Shown here one piece after another: positions 1 to 8,834 of a stretch of DNA of 30,820 nucleotides. The DNA is from Smittium culicis (Eukaryota > Kickxellomycota > Harpellomycetes > Harpellales > Legeriomycetaceae). The position numbers and the translations under genes are program-made. The stretch is from contig LSSN01003910.1 in assembly GCA_001970855.1 (NCBI GenBank), positions 1 to 30,820 of the forward strand, read 5' to 3'. How positions within the stretch are numbered: the first letter of the stretch is position 1; each line of letters begins with the position of its first letter. A model generated the notes under the pieces. That model had not been told where the DNA came from, ran no database searches, and saw only the letters and a program-made list of their open reading frames with translations.

Positions 1-42
<42 letters not shown>
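1..42. other. Poly-G homopolymer at window edge
   Basis: The first 42 bases are all G, followed directly by TTAGTGTGG. Nothing like it occurs elsewhere except an 11-G run near 18990. It lies about 15 bp past the stop codon of the neighbouring minus-strand gene. The likeliest reading is a contig terminus or a sequencing/assembly artefact. A genuine homopolymer cannot be excluded from sequence alone. The adjoining GGTTAG is a single unit, so there is no telomere array here. Confidence 0.9.
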
Positions 43-45
<3 letters not shown>

Positions 46-57
46 GTGTGGTGGAGG

Positions 58-1064
58 CTAGCGGAGGTCAGATTTCTTGGACATGTTGAGTCCGAGTTTG
101 GGGTTACTGGGGTGGAAGTAGGAGAGGTACTGGGACCAAAGCCCGGCGAAGACTTTGAAGTTCGGGGGCGGGGAGATGGTGACGACGACGTGCTGGAGGA
201 TTTTGCCGTTATGGTCGAAGCAGTACCTGAAGAGGCCGTAGAATTCGGTGGTGCGGTTGGAGTGGAAGAGGAAGCTGCTGATTTTGTTGTGGCCAGTGAA
301 GCTCCAGTAGACATAGATATCGTACTGGTCGAACGAGTTGGATGGAGTATCTTCAGGAATGACGTGCGGGCCTTCCCAGCCTCTCCAAACGTCTTGGTCT
401 TCCTTTGAGCCCTGATCTAGATGCTCTTTGCCTTGTACTACTTTATTTATAACTAGTTGGGGCTGCGAAAACATCAGGGCAAAGCTAGACCTTAGGAACT
501 TTGAGAACATGATGTATATGGACTTTCCACGAATTTCGAGCTTAGAGTGAGTAGGTTCCTTCAGCGTGATATTTTCAGAGTAAATATCGTGATCTGTTAA
601 GCCTTTGCTGAAAAACTCTTCGAGCTCTGTGAGCATAGTCTGTGTCGCTATTAGTTACATTGTATAAGTAATTAGGTATATAAGTACATTTAATTGTTTA
701 TGTTGTTGAAATAGTTTAGATATAGTGTTAATATATGTAGAGAGAGCACATTCGAGTTGATATACACAACAAGTGATTATAGATAAAATATATAGATACT
801 TCAAAAGTAAATGGTAACGAGTGATAGTGGAAGATAAGAGTATTTGAATTTGTTACTTTTTCCGATCTGGAGAATTAAGTTTGCATCGTCAGCTTTCTTA
901 TTATCTGTAGATAAGTTACGTTTTAAAAAGCTCTTGTACGAATTAGCTGCTGTGGAAGTTATGGGTTTAGCTGTGGGCGTATGGAGATATCTGTTAGTAG
1001 CTTGGATAAAACAACGTACGTTCGGTCTTGTATAGCTTAGCGAATATTTTGTGATTAAACTCAT
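58..1064 (-). CDS. Probable mitochondrial DUF2358 / C6orf136-like (NTF2-like fold) protein, two exons
   Basis: The main exon (stop TAG at 58-60, open to at least 636) resembles the DUF2358/C6orf136 family: an N-terminal helix, DIYSENITLKEP (about residues 90-101), YWSFTG (183-188) and YGLFRYCFDHNGKILQHV (206-223), which matches the family's 'RY.fD..GkI..H' end. Molecular function of the family is unknown. Upstream on the same strand an open frame contains ATG at 1064 followed by MSLITKYSLSYTRPNVRCF, rich in Ser/Thr/Arg and without acidic residues, as in a mitochondrial presequence. My preferred model is exons 1064-857 and 647-58, with a 209-bp intron (donor GTAACA, acceptor TAATAG, phase 1), giving 265 aa. 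A second phase-compatible model uses donor GTTACC at 818 and acceptor CAG at 640. Codons near the 3' end are strongly G/C-ending, unlike the AT-rich 5' exon. Family call is moderate; exon junction is uncertain. Confidence 0.62.
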
Positions 1065-1406
1065 TTTAGTGAATATATTGTGGTTGAACTCATCTTTGTT
1101 AACCGAAAAGTTTCTATACTTCACAATCATACTTTTCTGTTTTATAATTACTCTTATTTTATGCTTTTTGCCATTTAATGTTCCGAATCTGCCAATCACT
1201 TTTGCGTCTTGGCGTCCTCTTTTTTTAATATCTATATTTGCCTCCAGTTATTACCTTAACTTTTGAGCAAATCAGCCAATTATTCACATAGGCGGTGAGC
1301 GAATAAATAAAGTATAAAAAAAAGAGTCAAATTAATCCTATCCCGCCCATCACTCTGTAAAAAAAATTGGGTCGATAGCTCGTTTATGATTTAAAATCAT
1401 ATATAT

Positions 1407-1928
1407 TATTTGCTGCTAATAATCAACACTCCAATCATTTATAGAGTTTCGGAGTTGTATTATTTATAGCGAATCATGTTGGTAATTTCAATTTATTTCA
1501 GTGGCATGAAGAAATATTTGAATATTGAAAAGTGACAGCAAATAATAAATTAGCTTAAAAATCATAAGCGTATCAAATAGTAGCTTTTCTAAAGAGCGTT
1601 GGATGGGAAAGTCAATCCTTTCCTAGTTGACTGGGATTATTTGATCAAAAAGTATGGTCAACTAAATTAATTAAAAACAGTAAAATTTCAAAACCTTAAT
1701 AATTATTGGTTAGATAGAGAGCTGCAGCAAATAGTATACATACGTATAAAAAATAAACGAATCGTTAAATTCGGTTTTTTTTATATCACTGGACGAGAAA
1801 GTGTGAATAAGATAAAATGAAAATAAAATACAGCTAATAAAAACCCTGTATATACTTGAGAACAGAAAATACTGAATATTACACGCTCATTTGACAATAT
1901 CATCGAGCAGAATGAATCTATTTGCTGC
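1407..1928. promoter_or_regulatory. Four-copy TATTTGCTGC element in the shared promoter
   Basis: TATTTGCTGC occurs exactly at 1407-1416 and 1919-1928 on the plus strand. Its exact complement GCAGCAAATA is at 1724-1733, and a one-mismatch copy (ACAGCAAATA) is at 1535-1544. Three exact and one near copy of a 10-mer containing a GCTGC core within about 520 bp of AT-rich DNA is unlikely by chance. The setting between two divergent genes suggests a transcription-factor site. The factor is unknown. Confidence 0.4.
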
Positions 1929-2269
1929 TCAATTAATCGTATATTATATTACACGGTTATTACTTGCTGGTAAAAGATGACAGAGGATTAAATCAAGGGC
2001 AGATTAAGGCAGAAGCAGAGTAATTGGCTTAATTGTTTCGATTTTTTTGGCAGTAAAATATTTTTCGGTTGTTTACAATTAATTTCAGCTGTAAACTAAG
2101 CGATCTAAGCATTAAAGTATAATTCCTGTCAAATTTTAGTGATCAATACATTTACATTCTCAGCTTTAAAGATTAAATCGACTTCAGTATAAACATTTAT
2201 CAATCTTTTATTAAAATCTTTCAACTGAGCTGTTTCTAATCTCTAAATTTCTTTAGGCTATATTACTAA

Positions 2270-2495
2270 TAAAAATCTACTCTTTCATCCCTCTAATCTG
2301 CTCTATAGTTTCCCCCTCAAATATAGCTTATAGCTTTTTTTTTATTCCCCTCCAGAATTGATTAGGCCCCTTTTCCTCTACCTCAACTAAATATCCCTCT
2401 AGCTCTCGAAATTTTTCATTTATCCTTCATCTTTTTCAATTTATCCACTTCCCTCACCAAATAACCTTACTATCTGATCCCTCTATTAAAAAAAA
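2270..2495 (+). promoter_or_regulatory. Pyrimidine-rich proximal promoter / leader of TCP1
   Basis: The plus strand is dominated by C and T (for example CTCTTTCATCCCTCTAATC and TATCCACTTCCCTCACC) up to an A-run directly before the ATG at 2496. CT-rich tracts of this kind are common just upstream of highly expressed fungal genes, often near the transcription start. I see no convincing TATA box. The A-rich context immediately before the ATG suits efficient initiation. Confidence 0.45.
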
Positions 2496-4894
2496 ATGGC
2501 TAGCATTTTTGAAAACAACAGCAACGAATCAACCCTATTCATTGGTGGTCATAGAACTTCCGGTGCCGAAGTTAGGCAACAAAACGGTACATCCCCTCAT
2601 TCTCTGTTTTTATTTTTCAATCCACTTGCCATTTTTCCCTTGATTTTTTTATGCTTACTAATCAATAATCTCTTTATTTTTCCCTTTAATATTCCCATCA
2701 TTTTACCCTACCCTTAACTCCCATTTCACATTTTCTCCCTTACTTAGTTTTGGCTGCAGTCTCTATTGCTAACGTTGTAAAAACCTCTCTAGGTCCAGTT
2801 GGCCTAGATAAAATGATGGTCGATGATGTTGGAGTTAGTACCTTTCCTTCCCCCTATACTCCCGCTTTATTTATTACCTCATTTCCCCTTTATCTTTCTT
2901 CCCACATCTCTTCCCTTCTCTTTTCTAATTTTCATTTTCTATTTTACCCTTTATTTCTTCTAGGATGTCACTATTTCTAACGATGGTGCCACCATTTTAA
3001 ATCTCCTTGAAGTTGAACATCCTGCTGGAAAAATCCTCGTCGAACTAGCAAGACAACAAGATAAAGAAGTTGGTGATGGAACTACTTCCGTCGTCGTAAT
3101 CGCTGCTGAACTCCTAAAAAGAGCTAACGAACTAACTAAAAATGGCCTACACCCAACTGCTATAATGACTGGCTACCGTTTAGGCTGCAAAGAAGCCTGC
3201 AAGTTCGTTGCTGACCACATCGCCATTAAAGTCGCCTCCATGGATAACGATACCCTCATTAACGTCGCTAAAACTACCCTCTCTAGCAAAATTCTTGGAA
3301 AGTAATAACATCTCTCTTATCACACTTATCATATTTACCTTTTTATCTATATCCCTTATAAACCCTCTCTTTAATCCCCCTTTTCTAGCTACGGAAATCA
3401 CTTTTGTGAAATTGCTGTTGACGCTGTAAAAGCCGTTAAAACTACTGATTTTAGAGGAAAGCCCAAATATCCCATCAAAGCTATAAGCATCCTTAAAATT
3501 AAAGGCGCCTCGGCTACTGAAAGCAGCTGCATCTCCGGCTTTGCCATCCAAAGACCATACGTCAGTCAAGGTAACTAAACCCCTCCCCCTTCTTCCCCTC
3601 TCTTTTTTTTTTATTATTTATTTCTAATCTAAATCTCCTCATTTTACACATATATAGCTATGCTTCAAAAGGTTACTATCGCAAAAATTGCATGCATCGA
3701 CTTTGACCTAAGCAAGGTCCGCCTCAAAATGGGCGTCAGCATTGTAATCGATGACCCTGAACAACTTGAAAATATCCGTAAAAGGTACCTTTTCCTCTTA
3801 TTTCTCCTCTATGACTCACCACACCATATTACACTCTCACACTTTTATTCTTCATACTCTTGACTTTATACGTCACCCATTAATTTACGCTTTTTTTCCT
3901 CTCTTTTTTTTTTTATCCCAACAGAGAAATCGATATTACTAAAGAAAAAGTCGAAAAAATCTTGGCTGCTGGCGCTAACGTCATCCTAAGTACCAGAGGT
4001 ATCGATGATGTTTACGCTAAAATGCTAGTTGAAGTTGGTGCCGTTGCTGTTACTAGAATTGAAAAGGACGAACTCAGAAGAATCTCTAAAGGAACTGGAG
4101 GTATTTATCTCCCATCATTTAATTGAAAGATCCTTATATACTTTTTCATTCTCTTTTCCGCTCCTATCTCTTCTATATACTCTAATCACTTTTCATTATT
4201 CTTTTTTTTTTAATCAACATTAGCCACTATTCTCACAACCCTATCTAACCTTGAAGGCGAAGAAGTTTTTGACGTCTCATCCCTTGGTGTAGCTGAAAGC
4301 GTTTCGCAAGTAAGACTTTCTGACGAAGACTGTGTAATTATCCAAGGAACTAAAGAAAAAGCTTCATCCGTTATTCTAAGAGGCGCTAATGATTATATGC
4401 TTGATGAAATGGAAAGATCATTACACGATTCTCTGTGCACTGTTGGTAGAGTTTTGGAATCGAGCTCTGTTGTCCCTGGTGGCGGTGCTGTTGAATCTGC
4501 TGTAAATGTATATCTTGAAAACTTTGCAAGCACTCTCGGATCACGTGAACAATTGGCTGTTGCTGAATTCGCCTCTGCTCTGCTATCTATTCCCAGACAG
4601 CTAGCAGTTAACGCAGCTAAAGATTCAACCGATTTGGTTGCTAAACTTAGAGCATACCACTCTGCCTCACAAGCACCCCAAGCCAATGCTGCTAGAGTTG
4701 CTTTGAAATACTACGGTCTAGACTTAATGAACGGAACTCTTCGTGATAATAAACAAGCAGGCGTTGTTGAACCTGCAATGTCTAAAATCAAAATGATGAA
4801 ATCTGCCACCGAAGCCGCCATTGCTATTCTACGCATTGACGATATGATCAAACTAATTCCAGAAAAACCTAAAGATGACCCACACGCCCACTAA
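2496..4894 (+). CDS. TCP1: T-complex protein 1 subunit alpha (CCT-alpha, cytosolic chaperonin), seven exons
   Basis: Alpha subunit of the hetero-oligomeric cytosolic chaperonin CCT/TRiC, an ATP-driven folding chamber for actin, tubulin and other proteins. Exons: 2496-2586, 2748-2833, 2964-3301, 3389-3570, 3658-3784, 3925-4100 and 4224-4894. Introns of 161, 130, 87, 87, 140 and 123 bp have donors GTACAT, GTTAGT, GTAATA, GTAACT, GTACCT and GTATTT and acceptors TAG (CAG in intron 5). All phases close, giving 556 aa, near the yeast length of about 559. Group II chaperonin motifs are intact: TSLGPVGLDKM (43-53), NDGATIL (65-71), GDGTTS with the catalytic Asp (96-101), VVPGGG (416-421), and the C-terminal ILRIDDMI segment. 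The start was chosen because MASIFENN...LFIGG...VRQQN aligns with the alpha-subunit N-terminus. The introns are strikingly C/T-rich on the sense strand. The 3' end converges on the next gene. Confidence 0.97.
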
Positions 4895-5122
4895 TTTTTT
4901 ATTTTTATTTTTATTTTTAATTTAAACATTATAAATTTTACTCGTTAAAAAAAAAAAAAAAACTTTACATAAATAATATACTGTTTTTTAATCATGTTTC
5001 AAATATTCGCTTAATTTATTTAATAATTTATGATTTTTTTTTTTCCTAAATTAAGTAATTATATATTTATGATACACCAAATGCTAAAGTATTAGTAATC
5101 AGGCTTATACATATTTTCAATT
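4895..5122. terminator. Short convergent 3' intergenic region with TTTTTA repeats and poly-A tract
   Basis: Only 228 bp separate the TCP1 stop from the stop of the minus-strand gene. Directly after the TCP1 stop lie four near-tandem TTTTTA units (4895-4919), then a run of about 15 A (around 4947-4961) and further A/T homopolymers. AT-rich tracts like these probably carry the bidirectional 3'-end processing signals. No specific polyadenylation hexamer stands out. Confidence 0.4.
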
Positions 5123-6085
5123 TTATCTAGCGTATTTTTTATTTGGATAATGTATAGTTTTGATTGATTCAATCATATCTTTGAGCGATTTCAGTGCATT
5201 CTGTTGGCTTTTGGGGTCAACTGAATCGTTCGTGTTCTTATCACCATTAGCCTTGTTAGCTCCATGGAGGTTAAACATAATTGCAGGTATTCTTACTGGA
5301 CTTTTTTGAGACGAAAATGCGCTGATTCCAGGAAAGTTGCTCGAGTTTGCGCTGACATCAGTGTACTTGCTAGGGTTATTCGCATAGCTGTTTCTTCTGT
5401 TGCTGTATTGTTTTTTAGCAGGTGCGCGGTTGTTGAACGCAGCTGGTTGATCCTTAGTGTAATGGGAGAACGTATTCCTGCGCGAGTTTTGGAACTTGCT
5501 GGGCTTTTTCTTATAGCTGGTGTACTCATCGAGTCCTGGGGGATAAATAGGATCGCATAGTGGCGGTGTTGCCAGCCCAATCGATTTCAAGTACTTGAAT
5601 TTCTTGAGCCTAGGCAAGATCGAGTCGATCGAGGCGAAGGAGCCGGCGCGCGAGCTTTTACTGGCGCATTTGGACGTGATTGCGATACTCGGGATGGAGA
5701 ACGAGTCTGAGTCATTGTGTGGCGCCGAAGTTGTTGGCGATATGAATGGCGATAATTGGTCAAACTTGTCGTAGTTGGAAAAAAAACTGCCCTTAATGTC
5801 GTCAAAGTACTCGTACGAGCTCTTGCTACTCAGAGAAACTTTCTGCGTGCACGCCGAAAATTGCGACTCGTCTTCGGAATAGCTGCCGAAATCAAAGCAC
5901 TCGTCTGAATAGTTGCCGCTTAGCAGCGTGTCCGGCGACGGATGTGAGTACGCGTTCGAGTACGGCGAGAGCGGGAATCTCTCCGCTGAATACTGGAAAT
6001 AACTTTCGAATCTCGGCGACCCGCTTTCGAAACTGTCGAGAAACGGCGTTCCCAGATTCTCAGACTTTGATTCGATATATATCAT
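5123..6085 (-). CDS. Ser-rich low-complexity hypothetical protein (320 aa)
   Basis: A single-exon ORF of 320 codons from ATG at 6085 (context AAAACA before ATG) to TAA at 5123-5125. I do not recognise a family. Residues 1-150 are rich in Ser, Phe/Tyr and acidic residues with many SP dipeptides. Residues 155-180 hold a basic/hydrophobic segment, LPRLKKFKYLKSIG, then a Pro-rich LATPPLCDPIYPPG. Residues 190-240 are Lys/Arg/Asn-rich with a repeated RRN[T/S][F/Y] motif (202-206 and 230-234), which fits AGC-kinase sites. The tail ends in a short possible helix (297-311). No signal peptide or membrane segment is seen. Overall it looks like a largely disordered, phosphorylatable regulatory or adaptor protein (inference). 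Codons in the 5' half are markedly G/C-ending compared with TCP1 and GUS1. That the ORF stays open through such AT-rich surroundings supports a real gene. Confidence 0.75.
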   Translation of the reverse strand: MIYIESKSENLGTPFLDSFESGSPRFESYFQYSAERFPLSPYSNAYSHPSPDTLLSGNYSDECFDFGSYSEDESQFSACTQKVSLSSKSSYEYFDDIKGSFFSNYDKFDQLSPFISPTTSAPHNDSDSFSIPSIAITSKCASKSSRAGSFASIDSILPRLKKFKYLKSIGLATPPLCDPIYPPGLDEYTSYKKKPSKFQNSRRNTFSHYTKDQPAAFNNRAPAKKQYSNRRNSYANNPSKYTDVSANSSNFPGISAFSSQKSPVRIPAIMFNLHGANKANGDKNTNDSVDPKSQQNALKSLKDMIESIKTIHYPNKKYAR

Positions 6086-8834
6086 TGTTTTCTTTCTTTC
6101 TTATTTAACAACGCTACGATTCTGGTGGTTTAACAAAAAAAAAAATACGTTTTTTTTTTTAGACGTACTTAAATATACAGATTTTTAATGAAATTGTTTA
6201 TTGTTAAGGTAAAAGGCTGGTTGAAAATAGCTACGGGAGTGTGTGAATGAGTTTTTTTTTATATATATTTTTAATATTACGAATTCAATAGGGTTCTAAG
6301 TTATCAAAATGAGGATTTGGAAAATTCTATGAATTAGGATTGGGATTAAATATAGGTATGAGGGAAAATTTAATGTATATTTTTAATGAAGGGATATAAA
6401 TGTTGCAGGTATTAAGTGTGATTATATTTTAATATATCAAGTTTTAAATTTTATTGATTTAAATAGGGAATGGATCATTAGGGTAATATAAGTATGTAAT
6501 GAGTATTGTTTTATATTAAAATATTAGCTATTACTTGAGCTACCATAAGTTATATAGGTTAGTTTTTGATTTTTGTTGTAGAATTTCCGAGAAATAAGAT
6601 AGTATTTATATGAATTTCCATTGCTAAAGAATATTGATTGTTTAATTTTATATTTAGTTATACAAATAGCTTTATTCACATAAATAATTGAAAACGGTGC
6701 TAATTTCAATGCATTTAGCGAATTTGAAAATTATTTAAAATTTAATGAGAAAGTCGTCTCCCGCAAATCTCCGCATTAAAATAAATGGTTAACAAAAGAA
6801 TGTATTAAAAAAAAATCTATATCCGAAATGAACAAATGAATAAAACCTAGTTTTATTTTGTATACTTATATTAAGGAGTATTTTCCATTGAGAAATCGCA
6901 TATATAAGGAAATTCGGGTTGACTAAGCGAGAAAATGTAGGGTAATTGTAACTATGCGGGGTGAGGGGGGTTGATGTAGTTTAAGTTTGTAATTATAGAA
7001 GGTTTATAATATAGTCCTTTTTTTTTTTGAGGAGTAAAGCGCATTAATGTGGGAGAAAATATATTTTTTAACAATGGAAATGAAATTACTTGAATTGAAA
7101 ACAATAACAAAATAATATTTTAGCTCTGTTCATACAATCAATTAGCTACTAAATATAAGCATGTGAATAAAAAAAATATGATTATAATAAAAAAAACTAA
7201 GTCATTAGTTGGATATTAAGACTTTGTAAATTATTTTTCTTTTTACTAAAAAGAAATATAAGCAAGAGAAAACAATGGTAAAATTACAATTTTCAAAAAG
7301 CGGGCAGGAAATATTTTTATAACTAATGAATAGAATAATTTTAGTGAATATTTGCGATCAAAGCTCGAGTGAAAATGTAATTTTATACTTGTGATAAAAG
7401 TGATGGGCTCTGAATAGAGTTACTTTTTATGAATCTCCGCTAAAATTCACCATTACAAGATGGAAAATTCAAACATTAATATTAATAAATCATTGCCTGA
7501 AATTTTTAAAAAATGTTATTAGTAACATTGGTATTATTATTGTCTTTTGACTGAAAAATTTCAAAATTTGAACTTCAGAAAACTCTAGAAAATCTAAAAT
7601 TCAAGCTAATTTTTTAAATATATTATAGTAGATTATATAATATTATTAAACATCTATATATTTCAGTTTTTTTTGTTTGAATGAATAGTTTAAACTTATA
7701 TAAAATTCATACTCAATAATTTAATAACTGCAAGTGATAAAAAAATCAAATTTTTAAATAGAATCTGATTTTAAAGTTCAATAGCTATTATATATGGATT
7801 GGATACACCTGTACATCAAATAATCATCGCTTGATATCATGATTAACAAAATTTTTACTTAATATTAAAGATATGTTTAATATCATAATGACCTTCAGTT
7901 TGAAATTAATATAGATATGGGGTTTCTTACTACATCTTTCCTAATTCGATTGCATTTTATTATTAGTTATTTATATATTTTAAAAAAAAAAAATTAAACT
8001 GATAGTTCTTGAGCAGTTATAGTAGTAGTCTTCGTTCAATGTTTTTTATTTTTGGATACTACCCAGTTTGAACAAATGGTACAGCTATTTAGTACAATTA
8101 AGGGAAAGTGTTTCAATAGATAATAATCCTTTACGCTTACTTTTGTACACACTAGAAAGGACAGATTAAAAAAGTAAGCAATATACAAGTTCTTTAATTT
8201 CGAAAATAATTATATTAATGGTAATTTCAGGTCTTAGTATATAAAGAATCTGCTAGATGTTATAACAAAAATAAAGAATGACGATTATTGCTATTTTTGA
8301 AGTAGTATTAATCATTATTGTTATATATAATTTTATATTTAGTAAACAAGATCATATCACGAATATGAGACTATAAATAGCATCTCCTCCTGATATTTTA
8401 TTTGTTATACTAAATAAAAAATTAATTCAACAATCAGAACTTCAATTAATAGCTTAAAATTAAATGTTAAATTTCTTACAAAATTCCAGATAGTTTTCAT
8501 TGGTAAAATTAAATTAACTAATAGATCAAAGATATAGTGAAAATACAACGAATTTATTGGTCTAAATTTAGACGTGGATCGCTAAAATAGAGAGTTTGAA
8601 TTAATTAACCAATGGAACTTATGTATTAATTTATGCTGTCGAATAAAAATTACGGAGTAAATTATATAAAATTATTTCACTCTTTTTTTTTGTTGTTTAT
8701 TAGTTTATTTTTTCTTTAATTTAAGTTTAATATTAATTGCTTTGTTTAACTCATCGTTAAATTCTTCAGCTCAATTTTCAATCTAAATCTATAAAATTTC
8801 TGCTGTACACTCTTCCCGCTCTAATACTACTAGC
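6086..8834. promoter_or_regulatory. AT-rich divergent intergenic region between the orphan gene and GUS1
   Basis: About 2.75 kb lies between two divergent starts with no supportable gene; a 61-codon minus-strand frame at 6524-6709 has AT-drift composition and no recognisable features. Noticeable items are a G-rich patch around 6956-6974 (GCGGGGTGAGGGGGGTTG), and AATCTCCGC in near-identical settings around 6767 and 7433. Poly-T/poly-A runs are scattered. The last 160 bp before GUS1 become pyrimidine-rich, as upstream of TCP1. Confidence 0.6.
8790..8796 (+). promoter_or_regulatory. Possible TATA box of GUS1
   Basis: TATAAAA lies 39 bp before the ATG at 8835 and is followed by a pyrimidine stretch (CACTCTTCCCGCTCTAA) that could hold the transcription start. 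That would leave a very short leader. TATA-like strings are frequent in such AT-rich DNA, so this is tentative. Confidence 0.3.

Larger units (their letters stand above)
1065..2495. promoter_or_regulatory. Divergent intergenic region between the DUF2358-like gene and TCP1
   Basis: About 1.4 kb of AT-rich DNA separates the two divergent starts. No gene is seen in it. It holds four copies of a TATTTGCTGC motif in both orientations (annotated separately). Its last 220 bp before the TCP1 start are strongly pyrimidine-biased on the plus strand. The open frame on the minus strand continues a little above 1064 (to about 1199), so an upstream start at 1130 for the DUF2358-like gene is possible but would add acidic residues to the presequence. 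Confidence 0.6.

Noticed and set aside
37..60. Telomere repeat after the poly-G run (GGTTAG)
   Set aside because: Only one unit is present and no array follows; the sequence runs straight into a coding region.
46..408. Plus-strand 120-codon ORF
   Set aside because: It is the antisense shadow of the DUF2358-like exon, with a Glu/Val/Asp-rich composition expected from reading that strand.
5264..5805. Several ORFs overlapping the 320-aa gene in other frames
   Set aside because: They are shadows; their composition (Arg/Thr-rich or Ala/Val-rich) follows from the codon pattern of the main frame.
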